Of a stretch of DNA of 64,000 nucleotides, positions 58,773-64,000 are shown in pieces (position 1 is the first letter of the stretch; each line of letters begins with the position of its first letter). Under the pieces are notes generated by a model. The model was not told the DNA's origin and did no database searches. It saw nothing but the letters and a program-made list of their open reading frames with translations. A program made the translations under genes and the position numbers. Source of the stretch: Rhizobiales bacterium SYSU XM002 (GTDB lineage Bacteria > Pseudomonadota > Alphaproteobacteria > Rhizobiales > Beijerinckiaceae); NCBI GenBank assembly GCA_009846685.1, contig VWVY01000003.1, positions 414,984-478,983 of the forward strand, read 5' to 3'.

Positions 58773-61166
58773 ATGAATGTTGCACCGAATTCTCAACCGG
58801 AGAATCCCGGCACCAAAGCGCTCCCCCCTCGCAACCACATGGCGATGACCTCGGATGAAGTCCTGCGCCGCAAGGCCGAGAATGTGGTCCGTCGGGCCAA
58901 CGAGGTGATGGAGTCGATCTGTGCTGGCGGCGGGGCCGTCGTTCGGGTCCGCACTGGGGACAAGAAACCCGCCGATGGCGGCTGGAATAGACCGGACTAT
59001 GTTGCGCCGCCTGCAGATCCCGCGAGCAGCAATGTCGGACTGCGCTGCGGTGATTGTCCAGCGGGGTGTGTCGTGGCGCTGGACCATGACATTGATGACC
59101 AAGTAACGCTCGAAGCGGTTCTGAGCGCACTTGGCGGACTCCTGAACGGCATGCCGCTCCGGCACCGCGCCAATAGCAGCAGAGTTTTGCTGCTTGCGCT
59201 TGCCCCGGCGGGGACGAGCAAGGTCATCTGGAAGCTGGTCAACGGAAGCAAGCTCGAATTGCTCGCGAACGGCCAGCAGGCGGTCGTTCATGGCAAGCAC
59301 CCTTCCGGCGCGGTTCTTCGGTGGACTTGGCCGGATGGTAGCGAGCATGACGAGCCGCCCCCGGTGGATTCGCTGCCGATGATCACGCCCCAGCAGATCG
59401 AGTATGCGCTTGTCGCGGCGGGTATCGCGTTCACGGGCGGGGTGTCGAAGGTGGCAGTGCCGTCCGGCGGGGCTATGCAGGTCCAGTCTACTGTCACCGC
59501 GAACACCACCTCCAAGCCGATCAAGCAGAATTCCCCGGTCAGCGAAGCTCAAATCCAGTGGATTGTTGACGAGGTTGCTGCCCGCGATTCCAATCACTTT
59601 GCCGACCATGACGGCGCGTTCAAGGGCGCCATGGCTATCGCGGGAATGGTCAAGCGCGGCCAGATCGATGAGCCCGCTGCACGTCGCCAGATCGAACGCC
59701 TCTATGACAAGTATCGCATCTACAAGAATGTCGGGAGTGAGGAAGAGACGCCGGACCTGATTGATCAGGCCATCCGTGACGCCCGGGGCGATTGCGGCTT
59801 CGGCGCGCTCGCCGGCTCGCTGTTCGACGAATACCGCCAGATGCCGCATGGCTGGCAGGCCAGCGCGGAGGCAGCATGGGTTGCGGGTGGAAACTCCCCC
59901 AGCCCGCTCAATCCGATTAGCGTGACTGGGAGCCAGTCCGCGCCCAACTCTGCGTTTGTTGGTGGCGGTTCTTCGAACGTGATTACGCCCTGGGTTCCTG
60001 CGCTTCCCGCCAGCTGGCAAGACGCCATCGCGGTCGCAAAAGGCGCAGAACTCATGCTCGGGGGTATCCTGATCAGGGGTAAGGCAACTTCGGTTGCGGC
60101 CAAGAGCGGCATCGGCAAGACGCATTTCGCCATGCTGATGCTGGCGCATCTTGCCGGAGACAAGGACCTCATGGGCCTCGATGACCCGGCGAATCCGCGT
60201 CAGCCGGCGGATGCCCTGCGCGTCTTCGGGCTCTTCCTCGAAGAAGAGCTTTCACTGTTGGGCATAAAGGCCAAAGCGCTTGCTCAGCATTATGACGTGA
60301 CCATCGACCCCGACCGCGTCAGCTTCTGCGGCATGGAATGTGCCGAAGGGCTGAAGTTCTGGTCCGATGGCCCCAACGGGCGCCCGATGATAGACGAGGC
60401 GGGCTTCCTCGGCATCGACGAGCTTGCCTCAGTTCATGACGTGGTGATCATCGATGCCCTTGGCCTTGTGCTTGAGAATTCGACCGGCGCAAACGACAGC
60501 ACCGTGGCTGCGACCACCATGAAGCGGCTGAACCAGATCGCCTCGAAGCACGGTTGCGCCATCCTGTTGGTCATGCACGAGCGCAAGGCCAAGGCTGGTC
60601 CGGATGGTCGCGACGCGGACAATGTGACTGGTGCGGCCCAGTGGATCAGCCACGGGCGGGGCAACTACACGCTCGCGGAGATGGATGCGACTACGGCGAA
60701 GAATTTCGGCATCGATCCTGATGACGCCTACCGCTACCTCTCGGCGAAATCGTCGAAGCCGAACCACGCGGCAAAGGCGGAAGTGATCTGGTTCAAGAAA
60801 GTTGGCGTCACCATCTCCGGCGAGAAGCATCCTGTTATGGTTCTGGAACGGTGGAAGCCGCCCAGCGTTACCGCGAAGGTTGCTGGCCTCGCAACGAATG
60901 CACAGGTCATCGCCCTGAAGGTGATCAACGATGCCGAGAAGGCGGGTGGACCGCTCTACACCGCCAGCGTGAAACAGGCTCAGAATAACGGATACACCAC
61001 CTATGCCATCGGCGAGGTGGCGACGGCGCTGCGTGCAACAGACCCGAACGCCACCCAAGGCTACGCGGAGAAAACTGCCGAAACGGCCATCCTCGCACTG
61101 GAAAAGCAGGGCAAGATCGTCCGAAAGACAGGCTCCAACCGTCGGAAGGTTTGGTCCGTTGTGTAA
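58773..61166 (+). CDS. Primase-helicase (prim-pol-like plus RecA-type ATPase)
   Basis: A 797-residue protein. The N-terminal half resembles phage/plasmid bifunctional primase-polymerase domains: GDKKPADGGWNRP, NVGLRCGDCPAGCVVALDHD with the acidic LDHDIDD (104-109), and VVHGKHPSGAVLRW. The C-terminal half is a RepA/RecA-like helicase domain: Walker A AAKSGIGKTHFA (Lys about 449), Walker B VVIIDALGLV, and VMHERKAK. It would open and prime an origin on the island. ATG 58773 is used since the upstream frame overlaps the previous gene; the length and C-terminus look intact. Confidence 0.85.
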   Translation: MNVAPNSQPENPGTKALPPRNHMAMTSDEVLRRKAENVVRRANEVMESICAGGGAVVRVRTGDKKPADGGWNRPDYVAPPADPASSNVGLRCGDCPAGCVVALDHDIDDQVTLEAVLSALGGLLNGMPLRHRANSSRVLLLALAPAGTSKVIWKLVNGSKLELLANGQQAVVHGKHPSGAVLRWTWPDGSEHDEPPPVDSLPMITPQQIEYALVAAGIAFTGGVSKVAVPSGGAMQVQSTVTANTTSKPIKQNSPVSEAQIQWIVDEVAARDSNHFADHDGAFKGAMAIAGMVKRGQIDEPAARRQIERLYDKYRIYKNVGSEEETPDLIDQAIRDARGDCGFGALAGSLFDEYRQMPHGWQASAEAAWVAGGNSPSPLNPISVTGSQSAPNSAFVGGGSSNVITPWVPALPASWQDAIAVAKGAELMLGGILIRGKATSVAAKSGIGKTHFAMLMLAHLAGDKDLMGLDDPANPRQPADALRVFGLFLEEELSLLGIKAKALAQHYDVTIDPDRVSFCGMECAEGLKFWSDGPNGRPMIDEAGFLGIDELASVHDVVIIDALGLVLENSTGANDSTVAATTMKRLNQIASKHGCAILLVMHERKAKAGPDGRDADNVTGAAQWISHGRGNYTLAEMDATTAKNFGIDPDDAYRYLSAKSSKPNHAAKAEVIWFKKVGVTISGEKHPVMVLERWKPPSVTAKVAGLATNAQVIALKVINDAEKAGGPLYTASVKQAQNNGYTTYAIGEVATALRATDPNATQGYAEKTAETAILALEKQGKIVRKTGSNRRKVWSVV

Positions 61167-61403
61167 GCAGCGAATCCACCCGGTGCAGGGGTATGCAGGG
61201 TGTCTACATGTTACCACCATGTATCCGCTGAATCCCACTCCGCTCCCCTTGCAGCATCATATGCTGCAGGGGGTGTGGGGGATGACGTGCTGTGTAGAAA
61301 GCACGAGTGCGGGCGAGCACATGCGGCACCGCATCCTCACCCCTCGCTCGACCGCAACGCCCATCGCTCGATGCGGCGGCGCGACACTACGGGAGTGAAA
61401 CAC
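61167..61403. other. Palindrome-rich region after the primase-helicase, candidate origin
   Basis: This 237-nt gap contains a 13-bp stem with 3-nt loop (61245-61257 with 61261-61273, one G-T pair), a TACATG...CATGTA repeat (about 61205-61223), ATGCGG-CA-CCGCAT (61322-61335), and three TGCAGGG copies (61184, 61194, 61265). Such density next to a replication initiator suggests an origin of replication. No open reading frame here looks coding. Confidence 0.5.
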
Positions 61404-62066
61404 ATGCAGATGCTGAGCCGCGCCGCGCTTGCCGTCAGGATTGAAGACGGGGGGTTCCCCCGCGCGCTTCCGGCGCTTGCTGATGCCTTGCTGCACGCCG
61501 CGCTCCGGTGCGGATTCTGGTTCGATGATGAGTGCCAGCGTCCGGCTGCGCTGGTGGATGGAGTGCCGATTTCCCTGCCCGAACCGCGCCGCGATGGGGA
61601 ATGCAGCCTAGCCGTTCACCGCTCGACGCGCGAGGCGGTCGCCACATTCAGGCAGCAAGTGATTGAAGCGCTCGCACCGTCGCCGGGCGTCAGTTCGCGG
61701 CGGATCGCACAATATCTCGACCTGCTGGCCCGGCAGGTGGGAGGGGGCAACGTGGAGGATGCCCCCGGGCCACTCAGGGAGGCCAAGGAGTCCGGCGCGC
61801 TCGCTTTGGCATGGAGGCTGGCCGAAGTCCCGGAAGCCTGTCAGCGGCCTTCCCTGAGCCATATGGAGCATGCTTTCGCCGCATGGATCGGCGAACAAGC
61901 GCCTGATGCCTCCGGCACGATCATCGTCCGGGAGCGGCAAGCCCGGATCGATCTTGAGCGCATCGCCGGGGAAGAGGTCCCCCTTCGCGCCATCCGCAAG
62001 CTGGCCGAATGGCACGGCTTCCGGCGTATTCATGCGCCGAGGGCACGGCTGCTGATCAGGCCTTGA
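61404..62066 (+). CDS. Island protein of unknown function
   Basis: A 220-residue protein that I cannot assign to a family. It appears soluble. The N-terminus is ML-S-R-A-A-L-rich, the middle has FRQQVIEALAPSPGVSSRRI, and the C-terminus is basic (HGFRRIHAPRARLLIRP). ATG 61404 is preferred because GGGAG lies 8 nt ahead; the frame is open further upstream through the palindromic region. Its GC content is like that of int and the helicase gene, unlike the operon that follows on the other strand. Confidence 0.7.
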   Translation: MQMLSRAALAVRIEDGGFPRALPALADALLHAALRCGFWFDDECQRPAALVDGVPISLPEPRRDGECSLAVHRSTREAVATFRQQVIEALAPSPGVSSRRIAQYLDLLARQVGGGNVEDAPGPLREAKESGALALAWRLAEVPEACQRPSLSHMEHAFAAWIGEQAPDASGTIIVRERQARIDLERIAGEEVPLRAIRKLAEWHGFRRIHAPRARLLIRP

Positions 62067-62154
62067 GCAGAAACACCGATTGAACCACCCCCGGTTTGCC
62101 GGCAAACACGCGGCGGTTCAGTCTTGCCCGGCGCTTTAGCTAAGCGTGATGAAA

Positions 62155-62658
62155 TTAGATGCCGGCCCTTGTTATGATTTGAACCTTTAGACGTTTGAAT
62201 TCCTCCTCGTTGATTGCGCCGCTATCAAGTAGGGATTTTAATTTCTCTATTTGCTCAAATGCCTTGTCATTTGAGAAAGTGGGCTCACTCTTCGGTGAAT
62301 CCGCCCCGCTGATCAGTCGCACGGGTTTAACATCATTGGCGAATATATTGAGGCCACTTTCGCCGCCATTTGACCCTGCTTCCGATTTGTGAACAGAATT
62401 CGTCGACCATATTAAAGCTATCAGCCACCCAAGTAAGGTAGCTCCAAAAAATAAATTCACGAGCATGATGGGCCAACGATTGGCATGCCCTCGATTGAAG
62501 GCAATTATCGTTGGCAGAAGATATATTAGAATGACAACTATAGCTAAAACGATAAATATAGCTAAGTTTACATCATCCCCATTTGAATTTGGTGTTTGTG
62601 CAAAAGCGGGACTTATTAGGAAAGGAACTACGTTAATATTGAACAAAAGGCCATCCAT
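62155..62658 (-). CDS. T4-Imm-like superinfection immunity membrane protein with SHOCT-like tail
   Basis: A 167-residue protein. Residues 1-21 look like a signal peptide ending in AFAQ. Two membrane segments follow (about 30-54 and 62-84) with the Imm_superinfect-type motif YLLPTIIAFNRGHANRW ... FFGATLLGWLIALIW. A polar linker leads to a C-terminal SHOCT-like motif (about 134-163; IEKLKSLLDSGAINEEEFKRL). The family is named after T4 Imm, which blocks DNA injection by superinfecting phage. It is 12 nt downstream of the DUF805 gene with AAGGA in between. AT-rich and probably horizontally acquired cargo. Activity is inferred. Confidence 0.8.
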   Translation of the reverse strand: MDGLLFNINVVPFLISPAFAQTPNSNGDDVNLAIFIVLAIVVILIYLLPTIIAFNRGHANRWPIMLVNLFFGATLLGWLIALIWSTNSVHKSEAGSNGGESGLNIFANDVKPVRLISGADSPKSEPTFSNDKAFEQIEKLKSLLDSGAINEEEFKRLKVQIITRAGI

Positions 62659-62670
62659 AGAGGATTTTCC

Positions 62671-63192
62671 TTATGGCTGTATAATTTTTTGTTTCATTGC
62701 ATCGAACTCGACGTCTGAAATTGCTCCAGAATTCTTGAGTTTCATCAATTTGTCGAGCTGGTCGAGCGAATTATCACTTACGCCCGACGCGAGCGGTGAT
62801 TGTTGCAAATTGAGTTGCACCGAGGCTTGGGCGTCAGCAGACGGATCGCCAAAACGATTAGCTTCCGCATCAGATTTGGTGCAAAGCCAGACCAGCAGGA
62901 TTATCTGACCAACCAATGGGATGAAATTTAGAAAGAACCACCAACCAGAGCGGTTTGTGTCGTGAAGCCGCCGTACAAAAATTGATACGGTCGGTATAAA
63001 GTGGACGAGATGAAATACTCCAATCACTAGGCCAAATTGCCTATCAAGGGATTTTGGGTCGATGACAGCGTCAATGATAACAGCGATAATAGCAAAAATA
63101 AACGTAAATAGGAATGCCATCCAGTATTCGTACCGCGTGGTCCTTCCTTCGAAAGTGCCATAATTACGCATCATCTTTAGGTAAGAGTTCAT
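62671..63192 (-). CDS. DUF805 membrane protein with SHOCT-like tail
   Basis: A 173-residue protein with the DUF805 signatures FEGRTTRYEYW (14-24) and RRLHDTNRSGWWFF (74-87), three membrane segments (about 24-43, 53-73, 85-104), and a C-terminal SHOCT-like motif (about 142-171; DQLDKLMKLKNSGAISDVEF). It is the first gene of a two-gene minus-strand operon with the Imm-like gene; both share the same tail. DUF805 function is unknown, and other DUF805 proteins lie in phage and plasmid elements. AT-rich compared with the chromosome. Confidence 0.85.
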   Translation of the reverse strand: MNSYLKMMRNYGTFEGRTTRYEYWMAFLFTFIFAIIAVIIDAVIDPKSLDRQFGLVIGVFHLVHFIPTVSIFVRRLHDTNRSGWWFFLNFIPLVGQIILLVWLCTKSDAEANRFGDPSADAQASVQLNLQQSPLASGVSDNSLDQLDKLMKLKNSGAISDVEFDAMKQKIIQP

Positions 63193-63710
63193 ATTCCACC
63201 CTTCAGTACTACTGAGCCAGACACTGCCACAAATTGGCCTAACTTGCTACATTTGCGCGGCGGCTGCGTCCGCGCAATGACAAATTCGCAACATTGCGAT
63301 TCATATTGATCACTCTCGCTACGCGATAGCCGATATCCATAGCTGCATATCAGTGAGCCCTCGGGCTCTCTCAGCCAGCGGCACAGTGGCGCCATGCACC
63401 TGAGCGCGAGCTAGTCCCTGCTTTTTGCCCCGCCGGGGGACTCCGGGGCCTTTGGTCCGATGGGGGGGAGGGGAGTAGGGGTGAGCAGTTGCATCGGAGG
63501 TGCGAATTATTTCATTCGCTCCGGTTTATGGTTCCGCGCGGGTAGGATCGGCGCTGTTCTATGAAGGAGTTCGAAGTGCGTCCGGACCGTTTGGGCTAAT
63601 CATCCGGCGCGCCGCAATGAATGCTCAAGCACCTATTATATTTGGGGCCAATTGTGGGGCCGTTAGATAATATCCAGAAATTTTATAATTAAATCAGTGT
63701 AGTGCGGATG
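63193..63710. other. Non-coding right end of the island
   Basis: 518 nt with no convincing gene. Upstream of the DUF805 start are TTGCGCGG (63253-63260) with CCGCGCAA (63270-63277), a perfect 8-bp inverted repeat, and TCGCAA-CA-TTGCGA (63286-63299), a 14-bp operator-like palindrome. Further right are a G-rich purine stretch (about 63463-63484) and the GGGGCC repeats near attR. Confidence 0.5.
63642..63661 (+). repeat. Right-end paired GGGGCC repeats (possible integrase arm sites)
   Basis: TTGGGGCC (63642-63649) and GTGGGGCC (63654-63661), spaced 12 bp, the same spacing and strand as the pair at 56658-56677 near the left end. They lie 50 bp inside attR in an AT-rich context. Confidence 0.6.
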
Positions 63711-63727
63711 CCTCCCTGTCCGCCAGA
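63711..63727 (+). repeat. attR, 17-bp direct repeat
   Basis: CCTCCCTGTCCGCCAGA, identical to attL at 56519-56535. It is the displaced original 3' end of the tRNA-Ser gene and marks where chromosomal sequence resumes. Confidence 0.95.
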
Positions 63728-63875
63728 AATTTCATTTGAGTCGCTGGTTTTTTGTCGGCCACCTGCCGGCCTAACTGCTCTGTCTTTTCACAGGGCCTGA
63801 ATGAAAATCCCCAAGGCTATGTTGGTTTTCCGGGGGGATGCTGCGATGTGATCCGGTAGAATCCCTTACTTACCG

Positions 63876-63908
63876 AAAAGCCCCGCTTCCTTTTTTGGGA
63901 AGCGGGGC
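63876..63908 (-). terminator. Intrinsic terminator of the minus-strand gene at the right edge
   Basis: An 11-bp perfect stem, GCCCCGCTTCC (63880-63890) with GGAAGCGGGGC (63898-63908), loop TTTTTT/G; read leftward it is followed by TTTT. It lies 69 nt downstream of the stop at 63977. Confidence 0.85.
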
Positions 63909-63976
63909 GAGTTGGTGCGGGAAGGGGATAGGGCAGGGGGCAACCCGCACCGGGGGAGAAGATGGGCGCCTGCGGA

Positions 63977-64000
63977 TCAATCGCAGACGGTGCGGCGGAC
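63977..64000 (-). CDS. Partial minus-strand gene, C-terminus only
   Basis: The last 24 nt, read on the minus strand, encode ...VRRTVCD followed by TGA (63979-63977). A good terminator follows downstream (63876-63908), and an inverted repeat GGTGCGGG/CCCGCACC lies in the presumed 3' UTR (63914-63951). Too little is visible to name the protein. Confidence 0.4.
   Translation of the reverse strand, partial: VRRTVCD

Larger units (their letters stand above)
56519..63727 (+). mobile_element. 7.2-kb integrated element in tRNA-Ser (phage-satellite/plasmid-like island)
   Basis: A perfect 17-bp direct repeat, CCTCCCTGTCCGCCAGA, at 56519-56535 (tRNA 3' end) and at 63711-63727 bounds a segment opening with a tyrosine integrase gene. 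Contents: integrase, unknown protein, AlpA/Xis-like protein, primase-helicase, unknown protein, and an AT-rich two-gene membrane operon on the minus strand. No structural phage, terminase or conjugation gene is seen. The minus-strand operon and both ends are clearly richer in A+T than the chromosome, a sign of transfer. Satellite, P4-like or integrative-plasmid identity is inferred from the gene set. Confidence 0.92.

Noticed and set aside
63189..63395. 68-residue minus-strand frame overlapping the DUF805 start (ATGA)
   Set aside because: The composition is not protein-like (Cys/Arg/Ser mix without hydrophobic pattern), no ribosome binding site is evident and the two inverted repeats lie inside it, so it is treated as leader DNA.
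63421..63455. GC-rich GCCCCG...CGGGGC repeat near the right end of the island as a terminator
   Set aside because: The stem is short with competing pairings, and the following CCTTTGG or AAAAAG is not a proper T-run on either strand.
63552..63600. Short plus-strand frame beginning ATGAAGGAGTTCGAAGTG
   Set aside because: Only 12 codons long with no ribosome binding site or conserved context.
1..64000. CRISPR arrays, rRNA genes, insertion sequences
   Set aside because: No regularly spaced repeats, no rRNA sequence and no transposase-like frame with terminal inverted repeats were seen anywhere in the window.

Overview
The window is a 64 kb piece of a GC-rich chromosome from an alphaproteobacterium, most likely of the order Hyphomicrobiales (Rhizobiales). 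The gene orders support this: tim44-mltA-smr, hisB-DUF2628-hisHAFE-coaA, hslVU, tsaB-rimI-fur-plsC-miaB-phoH-ybeY-corC-lnt-praR-metK-trmB, rimP-nusA-ylxR-infB-rbfA-truB-rpsO-pnp and lptC-lptA-lptB-rpoN-hpf-ptsN. Short overlaps (ATGA or 1 to 17 nt) and several GTG/TTG starts are common. The species cannot be named from the sequence alone.

Layout. At 1-4156 there is a partial fxsA-like gene (minus), then tim44-like, mltA, smr and a PfkB-type adenosine kinase. At 4287-8865 a minus-strand histidine operon ends in coaA. At 9016-14482 lie hslV-hslU, a phosphoesterase, murJ and trpS, followed by a decayed RidA-family remnant. At 14803-27046 there is a long run of plus-strand housekeeping genes: stress protein, Fe-S carrier, tRNA modification, acyltransferase, rRNA maturation, lipoprotein acylation, PraR-like regulator, metK and trmB. 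At 27027-29003 sits a soluble globin-coupled chemoreceptor on the minus strand. At 29221-40021 is the translation and RNA-decay superoperon, with an attenuator-like hairpin in its leader. At 40080-44083 a minus-strand set holds an isochorismatase-like hydrolase, pgi and two urate/allantoin genes, one of them a PuuE-UraD fusion. At 44159-48335 is a protocatechuate pca cluster (pcaQ divergent from pcaCHGB, with no pcaD), then a VOC dioxygenase. At 49466-56255 are an RNase D-like exonuclease, the Lpt export genes, rpoN, hpf, ptsN and a UPF0114 membrane protein.

At 56444-56533 there is a tRNA-Ser(GGA) whose 3' end is the left attachment site of a 7.2 kb integrated element (56519-63727). The element is bounded by a perfect 17-bp direct repeat. 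It carries a tyrosine integrase, an AlpA/Xis-like small protein, a primase-helicase, two unknown proteins, and an AT-rich two-gene operon. That operon encodes a DUF805 membrane protein and a T4-Imm-like superinfection-immunity membrane protein, each ending in a SHOCT-like motif. No capsid, terminase or conjugation gene is visible, so it looks like a minimal phage-satellite or plasmid-like island with possible anti-phage cargo. Paired GTGGGGCC-type repeats with 12-bp spacing lie inside both ends, and a palindrome-rich, origin-like stretch follows the helicase gene.

The most interesting observations are the SHOCT-tailed membrane pair in the island, the arm-like repeats and RBS hairpin at the integrase start, the origin-like region, the RidA relic, the rimP leader attenuator, and the incomplete pca and ureide gene sets.
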